NCBI RefSeq assembly: GCF_000631985.1
Contig: NZ_JFYN01000002.1
Location: 1-64,000 of the forward strand
Origin: Pseudomonas sp. RIT288
Lineage (GTDB): Bacteria > Pseudomonadota > Gammaproteobacteria > Pseudomonadales > Pseudomonadaceae
Direction of reading: 5' to 3'
Length of the DNA: 64,000 nucleotides
Numbering within the stretch: position 1 is the stretch's first letter; each line of letters opens with the position of its first letter. The translations under genes were made by a program, and so were the position numbers. Positions 1 to 8,423 of this stretch are shown in pieces. The notes under the pieces were generated by a model that did no database searches, had not been told where the DNA came from, and worked only from the letters and a program-made list of their open reading frames with translations.

Positions 1-2
1 GT

Positions 3-332
3 GCTGGCGGCGGGGGCAGTCACGGCGGCAGTGCTGGCAGCGCCGGGCATGGCGGCGACAGTGCGGGTCACTCGGCCAGCAACGCCAGTAATGGTCGCGC
101 CGAAGGCCAGGAGGCGGATCATGAAGGCAGGGCCGTGCGGGATCATGGCGTCAGTGGGCAACATACCGGGCGCGCCCATAAAACCGACAGTGAGCACGGG
201 ATTGCAACCTCGAGTGTAGCCAATTCCAAGGCCACCAAGGGCTTGTCGAAAGCCACGGCGATCTCGGCCACAACGCCAGGCGACCACAATACCAAGGGTT
301 TGAGCAAGGCCAGCCTTTCCACCGACAAGTAA
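3..332 (+). CDS. C-terminal part of a Gly/Ser/His-rich protein (5' end outside window)
   Basis: The frame is open from the first bases of the window to a TAA at 330-332, so the start lies upstream. The visible 109 residues begin with a low-complexity Gly/Ser/His/Ala stretch and then become Lys/Ser/Thr rich, with the short motif KGLSKA appearing twice (once as ATKGLSKA, once as NTKGLSKA). The phrase structure (GGSHGGSAGS and similar) is typical of flexible tails on surface or secreted proteins, but no domain is recognisable. A strong hairpin terminator follows directly, which supports this being a real gene end. Function unknown. Confidence 0.6.
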   Translation, partial: AGGGGSHGGSAGSAGHGGDSAGHSASNASNGRAEGQEADHEGRAVRDHGVSGQHTGRAHKTDSEHGIATSSVANSKATKGLSKATAISATTPGDHNTKGLSKASLSTDK

Positions 333-344
333 GCGCTACTCACT

Positions 345-391
345 ACCCGTCAGGTCTCATGCTCGGTTGAGCTTCATGCCTGGCGGGTTTC
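345..391 (+). terminator. Intrinsic terminator after the partial first gene
   Basis: A ten-base stem, ACCCGTCAGG paired with CCTGGCGGGT (one G-U pair), encloses a second small stem GCTC-GGTT-GAGC and is followed by TTTCGCTTC. It starts 12 bases after the stop codon of the preceding gene. The T tract is short and interrupted, so efficiency is uncertain. Confidence 0.6.
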
Positions 392-792
392 GCTTCATCC
401 CTTCCAGACTCACTTCTCAGTGTCTGCCGGCCCATTTTCAGGTCAGGCGCGGATTGCACTTCGCTCGATACGAAGCTGTTGGGCCGTGCGCGTCAATGCT
501 CAGCGTAAACGCTGTAGTGCCTCCCGGATAACCTCTGTTTTGCCGCGTCAGCACTCATGCGCCTGCACGAGCACACTGTCGCGCCTGCTGTTTGGCAGAT
601 TCTGAGGACAGTTTTTCACAGATCAGGTTCACTATTGGTTACAAAGTATGGCTAAAATGCCATCCGATTACCCAATAGCCGCTAACGGCATGGGCTCAAG
701 GAAGTGCCACCGGGATAGTATTTGTATTCATGCCACTGCATCAGACCCTGGGCCTCCGGCCGGCAGGCGCGCAGTTTGTTCACTTTTGACGT
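392..792. other. Intergenic region without a recognisable gene
   Basis: About 400 bases between the terminator of the first gene and the LpxO-like gene. Short open frames here do not resemble known proteins and have no convincing ribosome sites. The part near 620-660 is more AT-rich (TTGGTTACAAAG, GGCTAAAAT) and may hold the promoter of the next gene, but no clear -35/-10 pair can be assigned. Confidence 0.4.
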
Positions 793-1704
793 GTGACGAT
801 TTCCGTGAAACTCATCATTGCCGCTATTTATGTCATTTCGATTGCATACGTTCACCTTCGTGGTCGTGTGCGTCACAAGCTGGGCCGTCAACTGAGCGAT
901 CACTCGACGTTTCTGGCCCCGATCAACTGCTTTCTGTACCTGTTTTCGAAGAAACCGAACAAGCCGTATCTCGATCCTTCGGAGTTTCCGGACCTGAGCC
1001 CGTTGCAGGCGCATTGGGAAGAAATTCGCCAGGAAGGGCAGGATCTGCTACGCGCCGGCGAGATCAAGCGCTCGAATCAATACGATGACGTTGGTTTCAA
1101 CTCGTTCTTCAAAAGCGGTTGGAAGCGTTTCTATCTGAAATGGTACGGCGAGAGCCATCCGTCGGCGATGAAGCTGTGTCCGCGCACTACCGAACTGGTG
1201 CAGAGCATCGGTTCGATCAAGGCGGCGATGTTCGCCGAGCTGCCACCGGGTTCGAAACTGGTTCGTCACCGTGACCCGTATGCCGGTTCGTACCGCTACC
1301 ACCTGGGTCTCGACACGCCGAACGATGCCGGTTGCTACATCAATGTCGACGGCGAGAGCTACCACTGGCGCGACGGTGAAGCGGTGATGTTTGATGAGAC
1401 TTACATCCACTACGCCGAAAACAGCACCGACAAAAACCGCATCATTCTGTTCTGCGACATCGAGCGCCCGATGAAATATCGCTGGGCGGCAGCGTTCAAC
1501 AGCTGGTTCAGCCGTACCGTGATGTCGGCGGCCGGTGCGCCGAACGATGCCGGTGACCGCACCGGTGGGATCAACCGCCTGTTTACCAAAATCTACAAAG
1601 TCCGCCTGCGTGGTAAAGAGCTGAAAAAGCGTAATCGCGCGCGTTACTACATGGAAAAGTGGGCGATCTTTGGTGGTCTGCTGACGATCTTCATTCTGAT
1701 CTGA
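793..1704 (+). CDS. lpxO: LpxO-like lipid A 2-hydroxylase (aspartyl/asparaginyl beta-hydroxylase family)
   Basis: 303 residues starting at GTG. The family uses Fe(II) and 2-oxoglutarate to 2-hydroxylate secondary acyl chains of lipid A at the inner membrane. There is a membrane segment at about residues 4-20, an Arg-rich cytoplasmic stretch, and the catalytic core with RHRDPYAGSYRYHLGL at about 158-172 (H159 and D161 as metal ligands). A distal histidine, H206, lies in DETYIHYAEN, and ILFCDIERP follows. A C-terminal hydrophobic segment ends the protein. The layout matches P. aeruginosa LpxO1/LpxO2. No good Shine-Dalgarno precedes the GTG, so the start is inferred from the membrane segment. 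It stands alone, with REP sequence downstream. Confidence 0.85.
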   Translation: MTISVKLIIAAIYVISIAYVHLRGRVRHKLGRQLSDHSTFLAPINCFLYLFSKKPNKPYLDPSEFPDLSPLQAHWEEIRQEGQDLLRAGEIKRSNQYDDVGFNSFFKSGWKRFYLKWYGESHPSAMKLCPRTTELVQSIGSIKAAMFAELPPGSKLVRHRDPYAGSYRYHLGLDTPNDAGCYINVDGESYHWRDGEAVMFDETYIHYAENSTDKNRIILFCDIERPMKYRWAAAFNSWFSRTVMSAAGAPNDAGDRTGGINRLFTKIYKVRLRGKELKKRNRARYYMEKWAIFGGLLTIFILI

Positions 1705-1729
1705 CCGCTGTATTGCACCTGTTTATGTC

Positions 1730-1815
1730 ATCGCCAGCAGGCTGGCTCCCACAGGGGAATGCGAGTTCAGGAAAGAACGCATTCCAACTGAGGGAGCCAG
1801 CCTGCTTGCGATGAG
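1730..1815. repeat. REP-type inverted pair (GCAGGCTGGCTCCCAC family)
   Basis: TCGCCAGCAGGCTGGCTCCCA near 1731-1751 is matched by the inverted copy GGGAGCCAGCCTGCTTGCGA near 1792-1811, with about 40 bases of unrelated sequence between. This is the two-headed form of Pseudomonas REP doublets. It sits between two convergent genes (lpxO and ku). Confidence 0.75.
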
Positions 1816-1861
1816 TCTCTCAAAGCCAACCTGTCAGCTTCCTGACAGAAACCGGATCTGA

Positions 1862-2734
1862 TTACTCCCCCGAAGCCTTTTTGGTCTTTCTCGCAGGGGC
1901 TGCCTTACTGGCAGGCCTTTCTTTTGCCTTCGCTTTGGCCGGCGCTTTACCGCCCAGACTGCGCTTAAGCAACTCGGTCAAGTCGATAACGTCGGCAGAC
2001 TTGCGCTCTTCCTCGCCACCCACAGTCTCGACATCCTCGATCTTGCCTTCATGGGCCTTTTTCTCGACCAGTGCCATGATCTTGTCTTCAAACTCGTCCT
2101 TGTAGTCCTCCGGACTCCAGTCACCGCTCATGTCCTGCACCAGACGTTTAGCCATGTCCAACTCGCCCTTGGCCAGTTGTGGCTTGGTCACTTCGCTGCC
2201 CAGTTCCAGTTCGTCGAGGCCGCGCACCTCCTGGGGCCAGCGCAGTTTGACCAGCACCAACGCTGATTCCAGTGGCATCAGTGCCGCCAGATATTGCCGA
2301 GTGTGCAGGACGACGCGGGCGAGGGCGACCTTGTTGGTTTTGCTCAATGTTTCACGCAGCAAGGCGTAGACCTTGCCGCCGCGTTTGTCCGGGGCCAGGT
2401 AATAAGGCGTGTCGATGTTCTGCAGCGGGATCTGCTCGGCATCGACAAAGGAAAAGATGTCGATGGTCTGTGTCGACACCGGGTGCGCCGAGCGGATCTC
2501 TTCCTCGCTGAGCACTACGTAGCGACCTTTTTCATAAGCCACACCTTTGACGATGTGCTCCTTGGTGACTTCCTTGCCGGTGACCTTGTTTACCCGTTTA
2601 TAACCCACCGGATCCATGCTGCGGCTATCGAGCCAGTCAAAGTCCACGCCTTGCGAAGAGGTTGCCGACACCAGCGCGACAGGGATGTGCACCAGTCCGA
2701 AACTGATCGCGCCTTTCCAGATTGCCCGAGCCAT
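1862..2734 (-). CDS. ku: Non-homologous end-joining protein Ku
   Basis: 290 residues, the usual length for bacterial Ku. It opens with MARAIWKGAISFGLVHIPV, the highly conserved Ku start, followed by the Ku core beta-barrel and dimerisation region (KRVNKVTGKEV, EIRSAHPVSTQTIDIFSFVD, PYYLAPDKRGGKVYALLRE). It ends in a Lys/Ala-rich tail (KAPAKAKAKE) as in DNA-end-binding bacterial Ku proteins. Ku dimers hold broken DNA ends and recruit ligase LigD. No ligD is present in this window. The gene is monocistronic here and transcribed away from the small secreted protein gene at 2924. Confidence 0.95.
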   Translation of the reverse strand: MARAIWKGAISFGLVHIPVALVSATSSQGVDFDWLDSRSMDPVGYKRVNKVTGKEVTKEHIVKGVAYEKGRYVVLSEEEIRSAHPVSTQTIDIFSFVDAEQIPLQNIDTPYYLAPDKRGGKVYALLRETLSKTNKVALARVVLHTRQYLAALMPLESALVLVKLRWPQEVRGLDELELGSEVTKPQLAKGELDMAKRLVQDMSGDWSPEDYKDEFEDKIMALVEKKAHEGKIEDVETVGGEEERKSADVIDLTELLKRSLGGKAPAKAKAKERPASKAAPARKTKKASGE

Positions 2735-2923
2735 GGTGAGTTCTCCAAGTGATGATCAGGTGACCTGTGGCGCAGTGCGAAAGTTTCCGGCATTTGCGTG
2801 GCTCGCGGCGTTGCCGGTCAAGCCGTGTTACATCTTGTTTAAGGGCGACGGGTTAACAAATCCGAACCCGGGGCGTAGCGTGGACTCGAAGGCTCTATCA
2901 CCTGTGCATCGAGAGGCCACCCC

Positions 2924-3265
2924 ATGAACCGAATACTGCCAGGCATTGTTGTTCTGCTCCTTGGGGCCGGTCTGGCGCATGCCGACGTAACGGCACCGTC
3001 CGCGCCGCGGGTGTTGGCGCAAAGCCCAACCGGTACCAACAACAATCCTTACAACAGCCCGATCCGCCGGGCCAATCCCAACAGCATGCAGGGCACGCAG
3101 CCCAGCGCGCCGACGATTCGCGGGCCGAATACCGTGCCGGTGCCCAGTACGCCTACCGTTGGCAATGGCGGCATTGGCAATGGCCAGCAGCAACGCTCGG
3201 TACCGAGTACGCCGCCCAGATTCATCCCCAACCCACCGCCACGCGATGGAGACAGCAACCGTTGA
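2924..3265 (+). CDS. Small secreted Pro/Asn/Ser-rich protein
   Basis: 113 residues with a clear signal peptide (MNRILPGIVVLLLGAGLAHA, probable cleavage after AHA at residue 20). The mature part is low complexity: Pro, Ser, Asn and Thr rich, with repeated VPSTP units (three) and an NGGIGNGQQQ linker. GAGAGG precedes the ATG as ribosome site. It looks like an unstructured periplasmic or envelope protein. No family function is known to me. It lies 52 bases upstream of the sugar dehydrogenase gene on the same strand and may share its transcript. Confidence 0.7.
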   Translation: MNRILPGIVVLLLGAGLAHADVTAPSAPRVLAQSPTGTNNNPYNSPIRRANPNSMQGTQPSAPTIRGPNTVPVPSTPTVGNGGIGNGQQQRSVPSTPPRFIPNPPPRDGDSNR

Positions 3266-3317
3266 ACGGCGGGACTGCGTCCCTGTCAGCCTTTGAAACG
3301 AACAAAAGGAATCGTGC

Positions 3318-4463
3318 ATGTTGCGTAAAACCCTTCTAGCCACGCTGTGCGCCGGCGCGCTGATCAGCGCTCCAGTTTTCGCCGCTGCCCCCCAAGAACT
3401 GCAAAGCGAGCAGGGCACCCTTGAAGTCACCACGATCACCCAAGGCCTTGAGCATCCCTGGGCGCTGGCATTTCTGCCGGATCGTCAGGGAATGCTGGTG
3501 ACCGAGCGCCCGGGCAACCTGCGGGTGATTACAGCCGACGGCAAGCGTTCCGAGCCCATCAGCGGAGTGCCCAAGGTCTGGGCCAAGGGCCAGGGTGGTT
3601 TGCTCGATGTGGTGCTGTCGCCGGACTTCCAACAGGATCGACTGGTGTACCTGTCCTACGCCGAGGGCGGTGGTGCCGGGGACAAGGCTGGAACGGCGGT
3701 GGGCCGAGGCAGGCTGTCGGACGATCTGAAGACGATCAGTGATTTCAAGGTGATCTTCCGTCAGGAGCCGAAACTCTCGACCGGCAACCACTTCGGCTCA
3801 CGACTGGTGTTCGACCGCGACGGTTATCTGTTTATCACCCTGGGCGAAAACAACGACCGGCCGACCGCGCAGGATCTCGACAAACTGCAAGGCAAGGTCG
3901 TGCGGATCTTCCCCGACGGCAAGGTGCCAGATGACAACCCGTTCGTGGGCCAGTCCGGCGTGCGTCCGGAAATCTGGTCCTACGGCCAGCGCAATCCGCA
4001 GGGCGCGGCGCTCAATCCATGGAACGGCACTATCTGGGAGAACGAACACGGCCCCCGTGGCGGCGATGAGGTAAACATCATCGAACGCGGCAAGAACTAC
4101 GGTTGGCCGCTGGCGACCCACGGCATCAATTATTCGCTGCAACCGATTCCGGAAGCCAAGGGCAAGAGTGTCGAGGGCGCCGTTGATCCGCACCATGTCT
4201 GGGAGAAATCACCCGGTGTCAGCGGGATGGCGTTCTATGACGCTGACCGCTTCAAGCCTTGGCAGCAGAACCTGTTTATTGGTGCGCTGGTCAGTCAGGA
4301 GCTGATCCGCCTGCAGTTTGACGGGGACAAGGTGGTGCACGAGGAGCGGTTGCTGGGTGAGCTTAAACAGCGGATTCGTGATGTGCGGCAGGGGCCGGAT
4401 GGCTACCTGTACGTGCTGACGGATGAGCAGGACGGTGCACTTTACAAGATCGGCCTGAAGTAA
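3318..4463 (+). CDS. PQQ-dependent soluble aldose sugar dehydrogenase (YliI/Asd family)
   Basis: 381 residues with a signal peptide (residues 1-22, ending VFAAA), so periplasmic. The six-bladed beta-propeller family oxidises aldoses with PQQ as cofactor. Recognisable family motifs are GLEHPWALAFLPD, TERPGNL, GGLLDVVLSPDF, STGNHFGSRLVFDRDGYLF, YGQRNPQGAALNP, NEHGPRGGDEVN and PGVSGMAFYD. These carry the catalytic-type His (in GNHFGSR) and metal or cofactor contacts. AAAGGAA lies upstream of the ATG. Physiological substrate in this organism is not evident from the sequence. Confidence 0.88.
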   Translation: MLRKTLLATLCAGALISAPVFAAAPQELQSEQGTLEVTTITQGLEHPWALAFLPDRQGMLVTERPGNLRVITADGKRSEPISGVPKVWAKGQGGLLDVVLSPDFQQDRLVYLSYAEGGGAGDKAGTAVGRGRLSDDLKTISDFKVIFRQEPKLSTGNHFGSRLVFDRDGYLFITLGENNDRPTAQDLDKLQGKVVRIFPDGKVPDDNPFVGQSGVRPEIWSYGQRNPQGAALNPWNGTIWENEHGPRGGDEVNIIERGKNYGWPLATHGINYSLQPIPEAKGKSVEGAVDPHHVWEKSPGVSGMAFYDADRFKPWQQNLFIGALVSQELIRLQFDGDKVVHEERLLGELKQRIRDVRQGPDGYLYVLTDEQDGALYKIGLK

Positions 4464-4489
4464 CTTCACTTCAAGTTTTCACAGATGTC

Positions 4490-4584
4490 CTGTGGCGAGG
4501 GAGCTTGCTCCCGCTGGGTTGCGCAGCAGCCCCCAAATCCTGTGAGCGCTACGCACTCATGCGGGATCAAGCTCCCTCGCCATA
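4490..4584. repeat. REP-type element (GGCGAGGGAGCTTGCTCCC family)
   Basis: TGGCGAGGGAGCTTGCTCCCG at about 4492-4512 is itself a short hairpin (GGGAGC-TT-GCTCCC) and is matched by the inverted end AAGCTCCCTCGCCA at about 4569-4582. It fills the gap between two convergent genes and could serve as a bidirectional transcription barrier; the A run after it adds a T tract on the minus strand. Confidence 0.7.
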
Positions 4585-4594
4585 AAAAAAGCCT

Positions 4595-5713
4595 TTAGAG
4601 CCTAACGATAGTTGGCGTAGCGCGGGCATACAAAACCACCGCCGCGCGCAATTTCCCGCGCCCAAACCGACTCATCTTCTCAAACTCCCCATGGCTGACC
4701 GGAACATGCTGGCAGTCCATCGGCTGACGATGCTGGCTGTGATCGACATCCGGATCGTGCAGATACACAAAGTCTTCATCGCAGTCGGTCACCATGACCC
4801 AATGCGGTGATTTGGAGCGGGTCAGGCGATAGCTGCTGATCAGCACCAGAGGTTGACCCCCAGCCTCCAGCAGGCGCGGTAAATCCAGATGGGTGCCAAT
4901 CTTGCGCTCGATATCGGTCTCTTGCATTTGTGCGCTGAACTCCTCGTGCACCAGGCGCATGACGTCTTTTTTATGCTCATCGCGCACGCCATCGAGAAAC
5001 AATGGCCCGGCCATACTCAGTTGCAAGCGCACTCGGAAACCCCGCCGCCAAGCGGCGAGTGCCAAGCCTTGAGGGCTGCAGCCACCATGGCCGGAGGTCA
5101 TGAACACCGTGGTCGCTTCACGCCAGATCTGCAATTCTTCGCGCCGCTCCAGTAAACGCTCAGGTTGCAGCGCGCCCATGGCCATCAGCAGACAGGCCGG
5201 GCCACAGGTGAACTCAGTGGTTTGCGGGTAATAGGGCACCTTGATGTTGCGCGAATCACGGTGCTGGACAATGCGCTTTTCCAGACGCAACGCATCGGCG
5301 TGGTCTTCGTAGTAATCGTGAATCAACGCAAAGCGTCGGTAGCCGTTGCGCTCGTAAAGCGCAATGGCGGTGGGGTTGTCGAGACGCACTTCAAGTCGCA
5401 GGTACGCGCAGTCATGCTCGACGGCGCAGGCCTCGATACGTTGCAGCAACTGTTTGCCCAAACCGCTGCCGCGAGCCTCACCGGCAATGGCGATCGAATA
5501 CAGGCGCGCCAGCGAGGTGCCGCGATGAAACAGCACCAGTGCGTAGCCGACCAATCGACCGTCAATCTCGGCGACCATTAGCTGCGCATGGGCGCGGGTG
5601 ATCATCCATTGAAAGCTGCGGCTGGTGAGCCGGTCGGTGGTGAAACATTGCATTTCCAGGGCCAGCAGCGCTGGCAGATCTTCAACTACCGCCAAACGAA
5701 AAACAGCACTCAT
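4595..5713 (-). CDS. GNAT acetyltransferase fused to a C39-like cysteine peptidase
   Basis: 372 residues from the ATG at 5713, chosen because homology begins at MSAVFRLAVVEDLPALLALE; the frame stays open upstream to 5800. Residues ~5-150 are a GNAT domain with the acetyl-CoA loop GEARGSGLGKQLLQ and the typical NPTAIALYERNGYRR end. Residues ~165-370 are a papain-like C39 peptidase: catalytic Cys in EFTCGPACLLMAMG, His in SPHWVMVTDCDEDF, Asp/Asn-type position in YLHDPD. C39 peptidases usually cleave double-glycine leaders, and here the domain lacks the ABC-transporter part. It is divergent from the RLAN ligase gene with 92 bases between starts, and the pair probably act in one peptide-modifying pathway (inference from neighbourhood). 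Confidence 0.85.
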   Translation of the reverse strand: MSAVFRLAVVEDLPALLALEMQCFTTDRLTSRSFQWMITRAHAQLMVAEIDGRLVGYALVLFHRGTSLARLYSIAIAGEARGSGLGKQLLQRIEACAVEHDCAYLRLEVRLDNPTAIALYERNGYRRFALIHDYYEDHADALRLEKRIVQHRDSRNIKVPYYPQTTEFTCGPACLLMAMGALQPERLLERREELQIWREATTVFMTSGHGGCSPQGLALAAWRRGFRVRLQLSMAGPLFLDGVRDEHKKDVMRLVHEEFSAQMQETDIERKIGTHLDLPRLLEAGGQPLVLISSYRLTRSKSPHWVMVTDCDEDFVYLHDPDVDHSQHRQPMDCQHVPVSHGEFEKMSRFGRGKLRAAVVLYARATPTIVRL

Positions 5714-5805
5714 ATGACCACCGTAAAAGTTGCGTAACGAAACGGGACTTTCGAAAAACTTCGTGCTTAATAGAAATGGTCTTGTTCTCCAACGGATCAA
5801 TCTCT

Positions 5806-7380
5806 ATGTCAGCGGTACAGGGTCATTGGCGCGAAGTATCCGAGCAAAGTTTGCCGGCGGCAACTTTTTTAAATCCAGCCATCAGAACTTCCAGTCAAGT
5901 GTTGATTATCGTCGAACGCAAGGAAGACTGGGCTTCGTACTTTCCCAGCGAGGACATCGTCACGGCTCAGGAATACCTTGAGCAAACCCGTGACAGCGAG
6001 CCGGGCAAGCGGGTGCAGGTGATCAACCTGTGCCGCAGCTACAAGTACCTGGGCCACGGTTACTACTGCTCGCTACTGGCTGAAGCCCGCGGCCACAAGG
6101 TGATTCCATCGGTGCGCACCATCAGCGAGCTGACCAAGAAATCACTTTACGGCCTGGCACTGGATGACCTCGATAAAACTCTGGAAAAAGCCCTCAGCCA
6201 TCATCTGTACAGCGACACCGAAGGGTTTACCCTGACACTTTACTTCGGCAAGACTCATATCGAGCCGCTGCAGGATCTGGCCCGGCAGTTGTTTGAAGTG
6301 TTCCCGTGCCCGATTCTGTTAGTTGAGTTTCGACGAACTAACGGTTGGCACATCGAAGGCATAAAGTCCGGCGCGCTGCATAAGTTGCGCGACGATCAGG
6401 AAGACCAGTTCGCCAATGCGCTGGACGGCTTCAGTCGTAAAGTCTGGCGGGCGCCACGCTCGCCACAAGTGGCGCGTTACGACCTGGCGATCCTGCATGA
6501 TCCGCAGGAAGCCTTGCCGCCATCCAACGCCAAGGCACTGGAGAATTTCGTCCGGGTCGGCAAGCGCATGGGCATCGACGTCGAGCTGATCGAGCGCAAG
6601 GATTATGCGCGGATCGCCGAGTACGACGGCTTGCTGATCCGCGAGACCACCAGCGTCGACAACCACACCTATCGTTTCGCGAAAAAAGCCGAAAGCGAAG
6701 GGCTGGTGGTCATGGACGACCCGACGTCGATCCTGCGCTGCACCAACAAGGTCTACCTGACCGACCTGCTCAACAGCCATCAACTGGGCATGCCCGCCAC
6801 GGAAATTCTCTACAAGGAACGACCGGAAGACTTCGAACGGGTCGGCGAACGCCTCGGTTTTCCGCTGGTGCTGAAGATCCCCGACGGCTGCTTTTCCCGT
6901 GGGGTGATCAAGGTTGAAAGCCAACAGGCGTTGCTGGAGGCCACCGCTGAACTGTTCGAACACTCGGTGTTGCTGCTGGCTCAGGAGTTTTTCTACACCG
7001 AGTACGACTGGCGCATCGGTGTGCTCAACCGCAAACCGATCTTTGCCTGCCAATACTTCATGTCCAAGGGCCACTGGCAAATCTACAACCACAAAGCCAA
7101 GGGCCAGGACATCAACGGCGAGTGTCGCACCCTGGCCGTTCACGAGGCGCCGCGAGCGGTGGTGGAACTGGCGGTCAAGACCGCCAACCTGATCGGCGAT
7201 GGCCTCTACGGCGTGGATCTGAAACAGGCCGGTGACAAAGTGGTAGTGATCGAGGTCAACGACAACCCGAACCTCGACGCCGGCATTGAAGACGCCTACT
7301 TGCAGGACGATCTGTATTCACTGGTACTGGAGGAGTTCGTGCGACGGCTGGAGCTCAAACGTCGCGGCCAGGCCTGGTGA
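5806..7380 (+). CDS. RimK-like ATP-grasp ligase with RLAN N-terminal domain
   Basis: 524 residues from the ATG at 5806 (GGA nine bases upstream); an in-frame ATG at 5776 is possible. The N-terminal ~210 residues match the RimK-like ATP-grasp N-terminal domain (VLIIVERKEDWASYFPSED, NLCRSYKYLGHGYYCSLLAEARG). The C-terminal half is an ATP-grasp fold with SILRCTNKVYLTDLL, PLVLKIPDGCFSRGVIKV, a YDWRIGVLN strand and the metal-binding end VVVIEVNDNPNLDAGIED. Such enzymes form amide or peptide bonds between a carboxylate and an amine through an acyl phosphate. Substrate unknown. The neighbouring GNAT/C39 fusion suggests a peptide substrate. The CorA-like gene follows after 7 bases, so the two are probably co-transcribed. 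Confidence 0.85.
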   Translation: MSAVQGHWREVSEQSLPAATFLNPAIRTSSQVLIIVERKEDWASYFPSEDIVTAQEYLEQTRDSEPGKRVQVINLCRSYKYLGHGYYCSLLAEARGHKVIPSVRTISELTKKSLYGLALDDLDKTLEKALSHHLYSDTEGFTLTLYFGKTHIEPLQDLARQLFEVFPCPILLVEFRRTNGWHIEGIKSGALHKLRDDQEDQFANALDGFSRKVWRAPRSPQVARYDLAILHDPQEALPPSNAKALENFVRVGKRMGIDVELIERKDYARIAEYDGLLIRETTSVDNHTYRFAKKAESEGLVVMDDPTSILRCTNKVYLTDLLNSHQLGMPATEILYKERPEDFERVGERLGFPLVLKIPDGCFSRGVIKVESQQALLEATAELFEHSVLLLAQEFFYTEYDWRIGVLNRKPIFACQYFMSKGHWQIYNHKAKGQDINGECRTLAVHEAPRAVVELAVKTANLIGDGLYGVDLKQAGDKVVVIEVNDNPNLDAGIEDAYLQDDLYSLVLEEFVRRLELKRRGQAW

Positions 7381-7387
7381 CGCGCCG

Positions 7388-8311
7388 ATGATCAGCAGTT
7401 TCGCATTGAGTCATGGCGCGTTGCAGCGGGTCGAGCGGCTGGACGCCGAGGTGATGCTGTTCAGCAATCCCGATGCGGCCGAGCGCGATTTGCTCCACAG
7501 CCACTACAAGGTCGACGAACACGCGTTGGCCTCGGCGCTGGACCCGGACGAAGTCTCGCGAATCGAGTTTCACCCTGATCATTTGTTCCTTATCTGGAAG
7601 CGTCCGGAAAACTATTCCGGCGGTGGCAGCCTGGCGTTTGAGGTGTCGTCCTGCGGCCTGCTGTTTGCGCCCGGCCAATTGCTGGTGATCGCCACCGACG
7701 ACACGCCGCTGCACGGCATCGGCACGCGCCAGCCGCTCAACGCACCGCTGGATGTGTTGCTCGATTTGCTGTTCAACAACATCCACCATTACCTCGGCCA
7801 CCTCAAGGTGATCAAACTGGTGGCGCGCGAGCTGCAACAGAAATTCAACGCCTCGATGCAGAACCAGCATCTGGTGCAGATGTTCAACCTCAGCGAAAGC
7901 CTGATCTATTACATCAATGCCCTGCACAGCAACGGCGCGGTGCTGACGCGGCTGCGCAATCACGCGGAAAAGCAGCATTTCGGCAGTGAAGCGATCGGTC
8001 TGATCGACGACCTGATCATCGAGAACAACCAGTGCTATAAGCAGGCGGAGATCTACTCCACGGTGTTCTCCGGGCTGATCGATGCGCGCGGCAATCTGAT
8101 GAACAACAGCATGAACAACCTGCTGCGCAAACTGACGTTGATCAACGTGGTGTTTCTGCCGTTGAACCTGATCGCGAGCATTGGCGGGATGTCGGAGTTC
8201 AGCATGATGACGGCGGGCACGCCGTGGTGGATTTCCTACCCGGTGTTTCTGCTGGTGATGTTGTTGGGGGCGGGGGGGATGTTGTTTGGGTTGCGGCGGC
8301 TGGCCAAATAA
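7388..8311 (+). CDS. CorA-family divalent cation transporter
   Basis: 307 residues from the ATG at 7388. A long cytoplasmic N-terminal region (residues 1-~240) with helical content is followed by two membrane segments, LTLINVVFLPLNLIASIGG and WWISYPVFLLVMLLGAGGM, and a basic tail, as in CorA. The canonical GMN signature before the external loop reads GMS here (IGGMSEFSMM). CorA-family members lacking Asn at this site differ in ion selectivity, so the ion cannot be named. It directly follows the RLAN ligase gene and probably shares its mRNA. Confidence 0.8.
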   Translation: MISSFALSHGALQRVERLDAEVMLFSNPDAAERDLLHSHYKVDEHALASALDPDEVSRIEFHPDHLFLIWKRPENYSGGGSLAFEVSSCGLLFAPGQLLVIATDDTPLHGIGTRQPLNAPLDVLLDLLFNNIHHYLGHLKVIKLVARELQQKFNASMQNQHLVQMFNLSESLIYYINALHSNGAVLTRLRNHAEKQHFGSEAIGLIDDLIIENNQCYKQAEIYSTVFSGLIDARGNLMNNSMNNLLRKLTLINVVFLPLNLIASIGGMSEFSMMTAGTPWWISYPVFLLVMLLGAGGMLFGLRRLAK

Positions 8312-8330
8312 TCAATGGTGACTTTGCCGA

Positions 8331-8397
8331 CGCAATCGCGAGCAGGCTCACTCCTACAATTTGACTCTCTGTAGGAGTGAGCCTGCTCGCGATTGCG
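8331..8397. repeat. REP-type inverted pair (GCGAGCAGGCTCACTCC family)
   Basis: The 28-base arm 8331-8358 (CGCAATCGCGAGCAGGCTCA...) is exactly complementary to 8370-8397, separated by 11 bases. It sits between two convergent genes and would form a stable hairpin in either transcript. Confidence 0.85.
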
Positions 8398-8423
8398 TAT
8401 TCAGCAACACCGGAAAACCCGGA

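Noticed and set aside
420..605. 61-residue plus-strand frame in the first intergenic region
   Set aside because: No ribosome site, Arg/Ser/Cys-rich translation and no resemblance to known proteins.
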